Source of the DNA: Paracoccus saliphilus
GTDB taxonomy: Bacteria; Pseudomonadota; Alphaproteobacteria; Rhodobacterales; Rhodobacteraceae
Direction: 5' to 3'
NCBI GenBank assembly: GCA_003255745.1
Contig: QKYL01000005.1
Coordinates: 16,112-80,111 of the forward strand
Length of the DNA stretch: 64,000 nt
Each line of letters begins with the position of its first letter. The stretch's first letter is position 1. The notes below the pieces were generated by a model. The model did not search any database. It had not been told where the DNA came from and worked only from the letters and a program-made list of their open reading frames with translations. A program made the translations under genes and the position numbers. Of this stretch, positions 38,168 to 47,245 are shown piece by piece.

Positions 38168-39664
38168 TCATTTCTTTCCGAACATTCCGCCAAGCCCGCC
38201 CGGAAGGCCGGCCTTGCCCAGCTGGCCGCCCAGACCGCGGGGGTCCTGCAGCAGCTTTTGCGCCTCGGCCATCTTGGCGGGGTCGAGGGTTTCCATGTCG
38301 GGCAGGCCGCCGCCCTTGCCGGTCATCGCGCGCATGGCCTGCTTCATCAGCCCGCCCTTGCCCATCTTGCCCAGCTTTTTCATCGTGTCGGCCATCTGCT
38401 TTTGCATCTTCAGCAGCTTGTTCAGGTCCGACACGTCAAGGCCCGCGCCGGCCGCGATCCGTTTTTTCCGGCTGGCCTGCAGCAGGTCCGGGTTCGCCCG
38501 TTCCTTTTTCGTCATCGAGTTGATCAGCGCGATCTGGTGGCGCACGACGCGGTCGTCATAGCCGGCGGTTTCCGCCTGCTTGGCCATCTTGGCCATGCCG
38601 GGCATCATCGACATGACCGACTGCATGCCGCCCATCTTCTGCATCTGCTCCAGCTGGCCGCGCAGGTCGTTCATGTTGAACAGACCCTTCTGGAAGCGCT
38701 TCATCATGCGCTCGGCCTGCTCGACCTCCAGAACCTGCTGGGCCTTTTCGACCAGGGCCACAATGTCGCCCATGCCCAGGATGCGGCCCGCGACGCGCTG
38801 CGCGTCAAAGGCCTCCAGCGCGTCCATCTTTTCGCCCAGACCCACAAAGCGGATCGGCTTGCCGGTGATGGCGCGCATCGACAGGGCCGCACCGCCGCGC
38901 CCGTCGCCGTCCATGCGGGTCAGCACGACGCCGCTGACGCCGACCTTGGCGTCAAAGTCGGTCGCGACGTTCACCGCGTCCTGGCCGGTCAGGCCGTCGA
39001 CGACCAGCAGCGTTTCCCGCGGGTTCGCAATGTCACGGACCTGTTGGACCTGGGTCATCAGCGCTTCGTCGATATGCAGCCGGCCGGCAGTGTCCAGCAT
39101 GACGACGTCATAGCCGCCAAGCGACGCCTGCGTCTTGGCGCGCTGCGCGATCTGCACGGCGGTCTGGCCCATCACGATGGGCAGCGTGTCGACGCCGATC
39201 TGCTGGCCCAAGATCGCCAGCTGCTCCATCGCGGCCGGACGGTTCGTGTCCAAGGACGCCATCAGGACGCGCTTTTTCTCGCGGTCCTTGAGGCGCAGGG
39301 CCAGTTTCGCGGTGGTGGTGGTCTTGCCCGAACCCTGCAGGCCGACCATCAGGATGGCGGCGGGCGGGTTGTCGATGCGCAGCGCCTCGGGCGCGTCATC
39401 GCCCTGCAGCACCTTGATCAGTTCGTCATGGACGATCTTGACGACCTGCTGGCCGGGACTGACCGATTTCGTCACCGCCGCGCCCGTAGCCTTCTGCGTG
39501 ACCGACTTGACGAAGTTGCGTGCCACCTGCAGCGAGACGTCGGCCTCCAGCAGGGCGACACGCACCTCGCGCATGGCGGCGGCGACGTCATCCTCGGTCA
39601 GCGCACCCTGCTTGGTCAGCCGGTCGAAGACGCCGCCCAAGCGGTCGGAAAGGTTCTCGAACAT
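38168..39664 (-). CDS. ffh: Signal recognition particle protein Ffh
   Basis: 498 residues from ATG 39664, with AGGAGG upstream on the minus strand. Ffh binds signal sequences of nascent membrane proteins and docks with FtsY. NG domain: GTPase motifs GLQGSGKTTT, DTNRPAA, DTAGR and TRMDGDGRGGAAL. The methionine-rich M domain (about 300-445) includes MPGMAKMAKQ and the RNA-binding MTKKERANPDLL region. A Gly/Met/Lys-rich tail follows. The SRP RNA gene is not visible here. Confidence 0.97.
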   Translation of the reverse strand: MFENLSDRLGGVFDRLTKQGALTEDDVAAAMREVRVALLEADVSLQVARNFVKSVTQKATGAAVTKSVSPGQQVVKIVHDELIKVLQGDDAPEALRIDNPPAAILMVGLQGSGKTTTTAKLALRLKDREKKRVLMASLDTNRPAAMEQLAILGQQIGVDTLPIVMGQTAVQIAQRAKTQASLGGYDVVMLDTAGRLHIDEALMTQVQQVRDIANPRETLLVVDGLTGQDAVNVATDFDAKVGVSGVVLTRMDGDGRGGAALSMRAITGKPIRFVGLGEKMDALEAFDAQRVAGRILGMGDIVALVEKAQQVLEVEQAERMMKRFQKGLFNMNDLRGQLEQMQKMGGMQSVMSMMPGMAKMAKQAETAGYDDRVVRHQIALINSMTKKERANPDLLQASRKKRIAAGAGLDVSDLNKLLKMQKQMADTMKKLGKMGKGGLMKQAMRAMTGKGGGLPDMETLDPAKMAEAQKLLQDPRGLGGQLGKAGLPGGLGGMFGKK

Positions 39665-39820
39665 GGCCGGGCCTCCTATGGCTCCAAATCGGTTTTGCCC
39701 CCGTGGGCGCAACGCGCTGACGGGGGGCGATCCCCGCGCATGGCAGGGACCGGAAGACGGGGCTTCCGGGAATTGGAACCGTCCTTACGCAAAAACCGGA
39801 CCCGAGTCAACGCGGCCGGA

Positions 39821-40237
39821 TCACGACACCTGCGCGCCGATCGGCAGCTGCATCTGGATGTTCTGGGGCGGCATGTCCGGGCTGAAGGGCGGCACCTGGC
39901 GGACCTGCGACAAGGCGCGAAGCGCGGCCGCATCCAGCGAGGGCCGGCCCGAGGTTTCCCTGACGCTGAGATCCTCAACGAACCCGTCGGGGGCGATCTC
40001 GACCATGATCTCCATGGCGACAGCGCCCGGAATGCTGAACAGCTGGATCAGAGGATCGTCCGACTCCAGCGCCTGAAGGAAGGTGTGTGCACAGGCGGCC
40101 AGCCAAGCCTCGCGGTTCGGGATCTGCAGGGCGGCGACAACCGGGTGCGGCCCGGGCTGGGCCTGCGGGGCCGAGGCGGGGAAAAATGCCGCCATCCCGG
40201 TCAGGACGGCGGCGGCAATCGTTAAGCACTTGCACAT
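39821..40237 (-). CDS. Secreted TonB C-terminal-like protein
   Basis: 138 residues from ATG 40237; GTG 40243 is an alternative with a closer AGGA. A signal peptide (about 1-27, ending SAPQAQ) precedes a compact domain with MEIMVEIAPDGFVEDLSVRETSGRPSLDAAALRALSQV, the TonB/TolA C-terminal fold pattern. It has no transmembrane anchor or proline-rich spacer, so it is not a classical TonB. Its partner is unknown; a periplasmic or envelope role is inferred. Confidence 0.75.
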   Translation of the reverse strand: MCKCLTIAAAVLTGMAAFFPASAPQAQPGPHPVVAALQIPNREAWLAACAHTFLQALESDDPLIQLFSIPGAVAMEIMVEIAPDGFVEDLSVRETSGRPSLDAAALRALSQVRQVPPFSPDMPPQNIQMQLPIGAQVS

Positions 40238-40315
40238 GATCACAATGTCCTGATGTCCATTGCGCCATTATGACAGGCGCGCCTTTGGATCTGCCGTTGG
40301 CGCGCAGGCATAGGA

Positions 40316-40903
40316 TCAGGCAGCTATCTTGTCCAGCGCCTCGTGGGCGCGGGCCATTCCGGCATCGCGGTCAAAGGCCAGGCCATCCGCAGGAATAAAG
40401 GTCACATCGGTGATCCCCAGGAAGCCCAGCATGTGGCGCAGGTAGCCCGACGCGTGGTCCAGATCCGACCCGAAGGGCGTGCCCGCAGCAGTATAGGCGA
40501 CAAAGGCACGCTTGTTCTTCAGCAGGCCCTCGGGACCAGCTTCGGTATAGCGGAAGCTGACGCCGGCGCGGGCGATCTGGTCCAGCCAGTTCTTGAGTTG
40601 CGCGGGAATGGCAAAGTTGTAGACCGGCAGGCCGATCACCAGCACATCGGCCGCCTGAACCTGCGCCAGCAGTGCATCCGAGGTATCGATGCGGGATTGC
40701 TGTTCGGCAGTGGGATCATCGGTGCCAACGCGGACCGCCTGGAACCAGGTCGTGTCGATGGCAGGCACGCCGGCGTTCAGGTCGCGATAGGTAACCTGGG
40801 CCTGAGGGTCTGCCTGCTGCAGCCGGGCCACGATATCGGCGGTCAGCCGGCGCGATACCGAGGCATCGCCGGTGATGGCACTGTCAAGATGGAGGATGTT
40901 CAT
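40316..40903 (-). CDS. azoR: FMN-dependent NADH:quinone reductase (azoreductase)
   Basis: 195 residues from ATG 40903 (GGAG upstream). Flavodoxin-like fold with LHLDSAITGDASVSRRLTADIV at the start (FMN phosphate loop), LVIGLPVYNFAIPAQLKNWLDQIARAGVSFRY, and AYTAAGTPFG. AzoR enzymes reduce quinones and azo compounds and protect against thiol-reactive stress. It is divergent from a LysR gene, which probably regulates it. Confidence 0.92.
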   Translation of the reverse strand: MNILHLDSAITGDASVSRRLTADIVARLQQADPQAQVTYRDLNAGVPAIDTTWFQAVRVGTDDPTAEQQSRIDTSDALLAQVQAADVLVIGLPVYNFAIPAQLKNWLDQIARAGVSFRYTEAGPEGLLKNKRAFVAYTAAGTPFGSDLDHASGYLRHMLGFLGITDVTFIPADGLAFDRDAGMARAHEALDKIAA

Positions 40904-40935
40904 GCGGGACTCCGGTCGGACAATTCTGCGTTGCA

Positions 40936-40953
40936 GCATAAGTAGGGCTATGC
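40936..40953. promoter_or_regulatory. Dyad in the azoR-lysR divergent region
   Basis: GCATA-AGTAGGGC-TATGC, 5-bp arms, 33 bp upstream of azoR. Position and form suit a LysR-type binding site, but the match is short. Confidence 0.35.
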
Positions 40954-41005
40954 ACAGCCGAACGAAACGCCGATAATCGCGCAGGGTTTGTGCGGGGATG
41001 CACAC

Positions 41006-41854
41006 ATGCAGGTCGAAAGTTGGGATGATATCCGCGTGGCCATGACGGTTGCGCGGACAGGAACCGTCAGCGGGGCGGCGGCAACCCTGGGGGTGCACCA
41101 CGCCACGGTGATCCGGCGCATCGACGCGTTGGAAACCAGCTTGAAGGCCCGGCTGTTCCAGCGCCACACCCGCGGCTATGCCCTGACCGAGGCGGGGCGC
41201 GCGCTGCTGAATGCGGCGACGGCGGCGGACGAACGCTTTTCGCAGATGGCCGCGCAGATCGCCGGGGCGGGCGACCGGATCGAGGGCGACCTGATCATCA
41301 CCTCGCTGCCAGAGTTAAGCGACCTTGTGATGCCGCGGCTGGTCCGGTTGATGAAACGCCATCCGGGGCTGCGCCTGACCTATCTGACCGACGTGCGCCT
41401 GTTCCGTCTGGACGCGGGAGAGGCCCATGTCGCGATCCGCGCCGGCGCGCAGCCGACCGAGGCGGATTACGTGGTCCGTGAGATGGGCTGCGCGCAGCAT
41501 GTGCTTTACGCTGCGCCCGGCTATGTCGAACGCCACGGGCCGGTCGACGACCCGCGCGGGCACCGGTTTGCGCTGCCTGGCCCGGAGGGGCGGGGGGCGC
41601 CCTTTATGCAATGGTTGCAGGATCGGATCACGCCCGAGAACATCGCCCTGATCTCGAACGAACCGATCGCGCGCGAGGCTGTGATCCGGGCGGGCCTGGC
41701 TGTGGGTCCGCTGCCCATCGGGCGGGCGGAGGGGCTGGTTTCGGCGCTGAGCATGCCGGAATGGGATTCGCAGCTGTGGCTGGTAACCCATGTGGACCTG
41801 CACCGCACCCCCAAGGTCCAGGCGGCCCTGTCGGCCCTGCGCGCCGAAGGCTGA
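41006..41854 (+). CDS. LysR-family transcriptional regulator
   Basis: 282 residues from ATG 41006. The N-terminal helix-turn-helix (about 5-65) reads WDDIRVAMTVARTGTVSGAAATLGVHHATVIRRIDALE, followed by a LysR substrate-binding domain with PRLVRLMKRHPGLRLTYLTD. The divergent layout with azoR suggests it controls azoR, perhaps in response to quinones or electrophiles. This is inference from arrangement. Confidence 0.88.
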   Translation: MQVESWDDIRVAMTVARTGTVSGAAATLGVHHATVIRRIDALETSLKARLFQRHTRGYALTEAGRALLNAATAADERFSQMAAQIAGAGDRIEGDLIITSLPELSDLVMPRLVRLMKRHPGLRLTYLTDVRLFRLDAGEAHVAIRAGAQPTEADYVVREMGCAQHVLYAAPGYVERHGPVDDPRGHRFALPGPEGRGAPFMQWLQDRITPENIALISNEPIAREAVIRAGLAVGPLPIGRAEGLVSALSMPEWDSQLWLVTHVDLHRTPKVQAALSALRAEG

Positions 41855-41917
41855 TCCGCACGCGGCCCCTTTCGTCGGCGAGCGTTCCGGTGCAGGTTGG
41901 GGCCAGAGGAGACCTGC

Positions 41918-41992
41918 ATGGCGTGCAAACTCTTTTTCCAGCCTTTTTCGGCGCCCGTGCCGCCTGTCGCCCCCTGCACGGCGGCGGCATGA
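41918..41992 (+). CDS. 24-residue leader ORF coupled to the EamA transporter
   Basis: ATG 41918 has a strong AGAGGAGA ribosome-binding site (41905-41912). It encodes 24 residues opening MACKLFFQPF and rich in Pro/Ala/Cys. Its TGA (41990-41992) overlaps the ATG of the transporter gene (ATGA), whose own start lacks a good ribosome-binding site. That pattern points to translational coupling or a leader peptide. Too short to judge by composition. Confidence 0.5.
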   Translation: MACKLFFQPFSAPVPPVAPCTAAA

Positions 41993-42930
41993 TGCGCCCG
42001 GTCGCAATGCCCGGCCCCCTGATCCGCACGCGGATGACCGCGGGCGATTGGGCGCAGCTGGGGCTGCTGTCGCTGATCTGGGGCGGGTCGTTCTTCCTCA
42101 TCGGCGTCAGCGTCGGACATCTGCCGGTCCTGTGGATCGTGGCCATCCGGGTGGCGGTGGCGGCCGTGGTGCTGTGGGCTATCGTGGCGGCGGCCGGGCG
42201 CGCGGCGCCGCGCGAGCCCGGCCTGTGGGGCGCCTTTCTGGTGATGGGGGTGCTGAACAACGTTATTCCTTTCGGGTTGATCGTCTGGGCTCAGACCTCG
42301 ATCCCATCAGGGCTGGCCTCGATCCTGAATGCCACCACGCCGCTGTTCACCGTCCTGGTCTCGACCCTGGTGCTGGCGGATGAGCGCGCGGGGCTTGGGC
42401 GGCTGCTGGGCGTTGCGGTGGGCTTGGGCGGGGTGGCGGTGATGATCGGCGTGGACGAGCTGGCGGGCCAGGGCCACGGGGTGGCGCCGCAGCTGGCGAT
42501 GCTGGGCGCGGCGGTCAGCTATGCCTGCGCCGCGGCCTATGGCCGTCGCTTTCGCGCGCGGGGCGTCGATCCGGTGGTCACGGCCGCGGGCATGGTCACC
42601 GGTTCCAGCCTGGTGCTGCTGCCGCTGGCGCTGGCGGTCCACGGGCTGCCGCCTGCGGATGTGCCGGGGCATGTCTGGGCCGCCGTGGGCGTGCTGGGGT
42701 TTCTCTGCACCGGGATCGCCTATGTGCTGTTTTTCCGTATTCTGGCACGGGCGGGGGCGACGAACATTTCGCTGGTGACTTTCCTGGTTCCCGTTTCGGC
42801 CATCCTTCTGGGCTGGCTGTTTCTGGACGAAAGCCTGGGCCCGATGCAGGTCTTGGGCATGGCGGTGATCGGTTTGGGACTAGCGATGATCGACGGCCGC
42901 CTGGTCGGGCGGCAGGCCCCGCCCGGATAA
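41989..42930 (+). CDS. EamA-family (DMT) transporter
   Basis: 313 residues, ten membrane helices in two EamA repeats (about 18-155 and 165-300). Motifs include LSLIWGGSFFLIGVSVG and PVSAILLGWLFLDESLGPMQVLGMAVIGLGL. The substrate is unknown; such carriers export amino acids or other metabolites. Starts at 42007 and 42031 are possible, but the ATG at 41989 overlaps the leader ORF stop. The gene is separate from the DUF families around it. Confidence 0.85.
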   Translation: MMRPVAMPGPLIRTRMTAGDWAQLGLLSLIWGGSFFLIGVSVGHLPVLWIVAIRVAVAAVVLWAIVAAAGRAAPREPGLWGAFLVMGVLNNVIPFGLIVWAQTSIPSGLASILNATTPLFTVLVSTLVLADERAGLGRLLGVAVGLGGVAVMIGVDELAGQGHGVAPQLAMLGAAVSYACAAAYGRRFRARGVDPVVTAAGMVTGSSLVLLPLALAVHGLPPADVPGHVWAAVGVLGFLCTGIAYVLFFRILARAGATNISLVTFLVPVSAILLGWLFLDESLGPMQVLGMAVIGLGLAMIDGRLVGRQAPPG

Positions 42931-43037
42931 CGGCGTGGTGCGGGGGCGACACCCGCCGGGGCGAAGTGCCCGCCCGACTTTCTTTCGTGGCAGGCGCTGG
43001 TTAGGGTCGCGCAAGGGACAGGAAAAAGAGGCGGCCC

Positions 43038-43808
43038 GTGGCGCATATCATCGTGGTGGGGAACGAAAAGGGCGGGTCTGGAAAATCCACCACCTCGATG
43101 CATGTGACGACGGCGCTGGCCCGGATGGGGCACCGCGTCGGGGGCCTGGACCTGGATGTGCGGCAGCGCAGCTTTGGCCGCTATCTGGAGAACCGCGCTG
43201 CCTTTTGCGCGCGCGAAGGGATCGACCTGCCCATGCCGGTGATGGGGCAGCTGGGCGAGGGGGGCGACCCGCTGACGCCCGCGCTGGAGGACCTGGAGCG
43301 GCGCTGCGACTTCATCCTGCTGGATTGTCCAGGATCCCATACGCGGCTGAGCCAGATGGCCCATGCGCTGGCCGACACGCTGATCACGCCCTTGAACGAC
43401 AGCTTCGTCGATTTCGACCTGCTGGCGCGCATGTCGCCCGAGGGCGAGGTGCTGGGCCCGTCGATCTATGCCGAGATGGTCTGGAGCGCGCGGCAGATGC
43501 GGGCGCAGGCAGGGGCCGGGCCGATCGACTGGCTGGTGCTGCGCAACCGCCTGGGCACCCAGCAGATGCACAACAAACGCAAGGTCGGCGGGGCGCTGGC
43601 CGCGCTGTCCAAACGCATCGGGTTCCGCGTGGCGCCCGGCTTTTCGGAACGGGTCATCTTTCGCGAGCTGTTTCCGCGCGGCTTGACCCTGCTGGACCTG
43701 AAGGACGTGGGGACCGAGGCGCTGAGCATGTCCCATATCGCCGCGCGTCAAGAGCTGCGCGAGCTGATCACCGAGCTGAACCTGCCGGGGGTTGCCGTCA
43801 CGTTCTGA
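43038..43808 (+). CDS. mipZ: MipZ, division-plane positioning ATPase
   Basis: 256 residues from GTG 43038 (GAGG upstream). A ParA/MinD-type ATPase with deviant Walker A in NEKGGSGKSTTSMHV (9-23), the DLDVRQRSFGRYLENR segment and DCPGSHTRLSQMAHALAD, all characteristic of MipZ. In Caulobacter MipZ forms a gradient from the pole with ParB and inhibits FtsZ, so the ring forms at midcell. It is not beside parAB here. Confidence 0.92.
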   Translation: MAHIIVVGNEKGGSGKSTTSMHVTTALARMGHRVGGLDLDVRQRSFGRYLENRAAFCAREGIDLPMPVMGQLGEGGDPLTPALEDLERRCDFILLDCPGSHTRLSQMAHALADTLITPLNDSFVDFDLLARMSPEGEVLGPSIYAEMVWSARQMRAQAGAGPIDWLVLRNRLGTQQMHNKRKVGGALAALSKRIGFRVAPGFSERVIFRELFPRGLTLLDLKDVGTEALSMSHIAARQELRELITELNLPGVAVTF

Positions 43809-43872
43809 TCGGAACCGCAGGGCGGTGGCCTGCATTGCCTGCGGGACGATCGCAATGCGAAAGGAGATCAAC

Positions 43873-44391
43873 ATGGCCAAGATCCTGATCATGGCAAGCG
43901 ACGGGTTCGAGCAGTCCGAACTGTTCACCCCGCTGGAGAAACTGAAGGCGTCGAGTCACGATGTGCATATCGCGGCCCCGAAGGCCGGGACCATCAAGGC
44001 CTGGGACAAGGACGACTGGGGCAAGACGGTCGAGGCCGACCTGGCCATCGCCGACCAGTCGCCCGAGGGTTTCGACGCGCTGGTCCTGCCGGGCGGCGTC
44101 ATCAACCCTGACAACCTGCGGGTGGACGACAAGGCGGTGGCCCTGATCAAGGCCTTTGCCGATGCCGGAAAGCCCATCGCCGCGATCTGCCACGCCCCTT
44201 GGCTGCTGGTCGAGGCGGGCTTGGTGGCAGGCCGCAGGATGACCAGCTTCAAATCGATCCGCAGCGACATCCGCAATGCGGGGGCCGAGGTGGTCGATCA
44301 GGCCGTGGTCGAGGACCGGGGCGTGATCACCAGCCGCAATCCCGACGACCTGGATGATTTCGTGGCGGCGATCGAGAAGGCCGTCGCCTGA
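43873..44391 (+). CDS. DJ-1/PfpI-family protein
   Basis: 172 residues from ATG 43873 with AAGGAG 6 nt upstream. Motifs are MASDGFEQSELFTPLEKLKA, DALVLPGGVINPDNLR and AAICHAPWLLVEA, where the Cys is the nucleophile of PfpI-type proteins (glutamine-amidotransferase-like fold). Members are proposed deglycases or chaperones against carbonyl stress. The activity of this one is unknown. Confidence 0.88.
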   Translation: MAKILIMASDGFEQSELFTPLEKLKASSHDVHIAAPKAGTIKAWDKDDWGKTVEADLAIADQSPEGFDALVLPGGVINPDNLRVDDKAVALIKAFADAGKPIAAICHAPWLLVEAGLVAGRRMTSFKSIRSDIRNAGAEVVDQAVVEDRGVITSRNPDDLDDFVAAIEKAVA

Positions 44392-44417
44392 ACCGGCGGC
44401 GGATGCCGGACATGAAA

Positions 44418-44450
44418 GGGGCGGCGGAACCTTGGTGGTTCCGCCGCCCC
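44418..44450. terminator. Strong hairpin between the PfpI gene and pdhC
   Basis: Perfect 14-bp stem GGGGCGGCGGAACC / GGTTCCGCCGCCCC with a 5-nt loop between convergent genes. No T-run on the plus side; CTTTC on the minus side. Probably a bidirectional terminator or RNA-stabilising hairpin. Confidence 0.65.
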
Positions 44451-44470
44451 ATGTCGTTTCGCGGGCCTTG

Positions 44471-45832
44471 TCAGGCCAGCATGCCCATCGGGTTTTCCAG
44501 ATGGGCGACGATCGCCTCCAGGAGTTGCGCGCCAAGCGCCCCATCAATGACGCGGTGATCGACCGAGAGGGTCATCGACATCACGTTGCGCACCACGACC
44601 TCGCCCTTTTCGACAACCGGGGTGGGGATGCCCGCGCCCACGGCCAGGATCGCGCCATGCGGCGGGTTGATAACGGCGTCGAAGTTCTCGATCCCGAACA
44701 TGCCCAGGTTGCTGATCGCGAAGCTGCCGCCCTGATATTCATGCGGGGCCAGCTTTTTCGATTTCGCGCGCGCAGCCAAATCCTTCATCTGCGCCGACAG
44801 CGCCGACAGGGTCTTCTGGTGGGCGTCTTTAAGCACCGGCGTGAACAGCCCGCCCTCAATCGCGACGGCCACGGCCACGTCGGACGGCTTGAGCTTCAGG
44901 ATTCGGTCCCCGGCCCAGACCGCGTTCGCGTCCGGCACCTGCTGGAGCGCCAGCGCGCTGGCCTTGATGATGAAGTCGTTGACCGACAGCTTGACGCCCC
45001 GGCCTTCCAGCTGCTTGTTCAGCGTCCCGCGGAACTCCATCAGCGCGTCCAGCTTGGCCGAGCGGCGCAGGTAGAAATGCGGGATGGTCTGCTTGGCTTC
45101 CGACAGGCGCGCGGCGATGGTGCGGCGCATGCCGTCCAGCTGCACCTCCTCGGTTTCGCGGTCGGCGAACATCTTGAGGACGGCCTCGGTCGACAGGCCC
45201 TTGGGCGCCTGCGGTGCCGCGGGTTCCTTGGCGGCGACGGCATGGGTGACGGGCGCCTTGTCCGTGCCCGTGTCGGCGGCCTTGGCCGGGGCGGCGCCGG
45301 GCTGGGCGTTCTCGACATCCGCCTTGACGATCCGGCCGCGCGGGCCAGAACCCTTCAACTGCGACAGGTCCAGGCCCTTGTCGGCGGCGATGCGCCGGGC
45401 CAGCGGCGAGGCGAAGACGCGCCCGCCCTTGTCGCCCGCCGGACTAGCGGAGGCCGGGGCCTCGTCGCCCGCGACGGGGGCGCCGATGGGGCCGCCATAG
45501 CCCTTTTCGGCCGGCTCGGGTTCCTGGCTGGCCTTGGCATCGGTCTGGGGTGCGGGCGCGGGCGCGGCCTCGGCGGCCGAAGCATCCTCGCCCTCTTCCA
45601 GCAGCACGGCGATGGGGGTGTTGACCTTGACCCCCGCGCTGCCCTCGCTGACCAGGATCTTGCCGATCCGCCCTTCGTCCACGGCCTCGAATTCCATCGT
45701 GGCCTTGTCGGTCTCGATCTCGGCGATCACGTCGCCGGATTTCACCTCGTCACCCTCTTTCACCAGCCACTTGGCCAGCGTGCCTTCCTCCATCGTGGGG
45801 GACAGCGCGGGCATCAGGATTTCCGTGGGCAT
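44471..45832 (-). CDS. pdhC: Pyruvate dehydrogenase E2 (dihydrolipoamide acetyltransferase)
   Basis: 453 residues. An N-terminal lipoyl domain (1-80, lipoyl Lys in [12 protein letters not shown]), an Ala/Pro linker, the peripheral-subunit-binding domain (about 135-175, [34 protein letters not shown]) and the catalytic domain ending with the [17 protein letters not shown] active-site block. E2 transfers the acetyl group to CoA. Last gene of pdhA-pdhB-pdhC, 13 nt after pdhB. Confidence 0.97.
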   Translation of the reverse strand: MPTEILMPALSPTMEEGTLAKWLVKEGDEVKSGDVIAEIETDKATMEFEAVDEGRIGKILVSEGSAGVKVNTPIAVLLEEGEDASAAEAAPAPAPQTDAKASQEPEPAEKGYGGPIGAPVAGDEAPASASPAGDKGGRVFASPLARRIAADKGLDLSQLKGSGPRGRIVKADVENAQPGAAPAKAADTGTDKAPVTHAVAAKEPAAPQAPKGLSTEAVLKMFADRETEEVQLDGMRRTIAARLSEAKQTIPHFYLRRSAKLDALMEFRGTLNKQLEGRGVKLSVNDFIIKASALALQQVPDANAVWAGDRILKLKPSDVAVAVAIEGGLFTPVLKDAHQKTLSALSAQMKDLAARAKSKKLAPHEYQGGSFAISNLGMFGIENFDAVINPPHGAILAVGAGIPTPVVEKGEVVVRNVMSMTLSVDHRVIDGALGAQLLEAIVAHLENPMGMLA

Positions 45833-45845
45833 CGCGGTGCCTCCC

Positions 45846-47231
45846 TTACTTGTAGGTGACTTTTTTGACCGCCTCGACGACCTCGGCGGGCGTGATCAGC
45901 GCGTGCTTTTCAAGATTGGCGGCATAGGGCATGGGCACGTCCTTGCCGGTGCAGTTGATGACCGGTGCGTCCAGATAGTCGAACGCGTTCTCCATCACAT
46001 AGGCCGAGATGTGGTTGCCGATCGCGCCGACCGGGAAGCCCTCCTCAACCGTGACAAGGCGGTTGGTTTTTTTCACCGATTCGATGATCGTGCCATAGTC
46101 CAGCGGGCGCAGGGTGCGCAGGTCGATCACCTCGGCCTCGATGCCTTCGGCGGCCAGCTTGTCGGCCGCCTCCAGCGCATGGGCCATACCAATCCCAAAG
46201 CTGACAATGGTCACGTCGCCGCCCTGGCGCGCGATGCGGGCCTTGCCAAAGGGAACAGTGAAGTCGGGCAGGTCCGGCACCTCGAAGCTGCGACCGTAAA
46301 GGATCTCGTTTTCCAGGAAGATCACCGGGTTCGGGTCGCGGATCGCCTGCTTGAGGAGGCCCTTGGCGTCGGCCGCGCTGTAGGGGATCACGACTTTCAG
46401 GCCGGGAATGGCCGCATACCAGGCGGAATAATCCTGGCTGTGCTGCGCGCCCACGCGGGCGGCGGCGCCATTCGGACCGCGGAAAACGATCGGACAGCCC
46501 ATCTGGCCCCCCGACATGTAAAGCGTCTTGGCGGCCGAGTTTATGATGTGGTCGATCGCCTGCATGGCAAAGTTGAAGGTCATGAACTCGACGATCGGGC
46601 GCAGGCCGGCCAGCGCCGCGCCGGTGCCGATGCCGGCAAAGCCGATTTCGCTGATGGGCGTGTCCACGACGCGGCGGGGGCCGAACTTGTCCAGCAGGCC
46701 CTGGCTGATCTTGTAGGCGCCCTGATATTCGCCGACCTCTTCGCCCATCAGGAAGACGGTCGGGTCACGCTCCATCTCCTCGGCCATGGCCTCGCGCAGG
46801 GCTTCCCGCACGGTCATGGTCTTCATCTTGGTGCCTTCGGGATAGTCGGGGCTGCGGTCAGGCTCGGGCGTCTTGACCTGCTCCACGGCGGATTCGCCCG
46901 GCTGGCCCTTGTCGTCGGGACCTTCCTTGGTCGAAGGCGCGGCGACCTGCGCCGGAACCTTCTCGGCCTGCACGTCGTCGGCGGATTCACCCTCTTCGAC
47001 CAGCACGGCGATGGGGGTGTTCACGGCGACGCCCTGGGTGCCTTCGGCCACCAGGATCTTGCCCATGATCCCCTCGTCGACCGCCTCGAATTCCATCGTG
47101 GCCTTGTCGGTCTCGATCTCGGCGATGATGTCGCCCGATTTGACCTCGTCGCCCTCTTTCTTGAGCCACTTGGCCAAAGTGCCTTCCTCCATCGTGGGGG
47201 ACAGGGCGGGCATCAGGATTTCGGTTGCCAT
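45846..47231 (-). CDS. pdhB: Pyruvate dehydrogenase E1 beta with N-terminal lipoyl domain
   Basis: 461 residues. Residues 1-80 are a lipoyl domain nearly the same as that of E2 ([16 protein letters not shown]...[12 protein letters not shown]), and an acidic/Pro linker joins it to the E1-beta transketolase domain (from about 135, [38 protein letters not shown]). This fusion is typical of alphaproteobacteria. With PdhA it decarboxylates pyruvate on thiamine diphosphate. It starts 14 nt after the pdhA stop. Confidence 0.97.
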   Translation of the reverse strand: MATEILMPALSPTMEEGTLAKWLKKEGDEVKSGDIIAEIETDKATMEFEAVDEGIMGKILVAEGTQGVAVNTPIAVLVEEGESADDVQAEKVPAQVAAPSTKEGPDDKGQPGESAVEQVKTPEPDRSPDYPEGTKMKTMTVREALREAMAEEMERDPTVFLMGEEVGEYQGAYKISQGLLDKFGPRRVVDTPISEIGFAGIGTGAALAGLRPIVEFMTFNFAMQAIDHIINSAAKTLYMSGGQMGCPIVFRGPNGAAARVGAQHSQDYSAWYAAIPGLKVVIPYSAADAKGLLKQAIRDPNPVIFLENEILYGRSFEVPDLPDFTVPFGKARIARQGGDVTIVSFGIGMAHALEAADKLAAEGIEAEVIDLRTLRPLDYGTIIESVKKTNRLVTVEEGFPVGAIGNHISAYVMENAFDYLDAPVINCTGKDVPMPYAANLEKHALITPAEVVEAVKKVTYK

Positions 47232-47245
47232 GTTACGTCACCCCC

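Noticed and set aside
37949..40225. 758-residue ORF opposite ffh
   Set aside because: Antisense of ffh and the TonB-like gene; His/Leu/Gln-rich composition typical of shadow frames.
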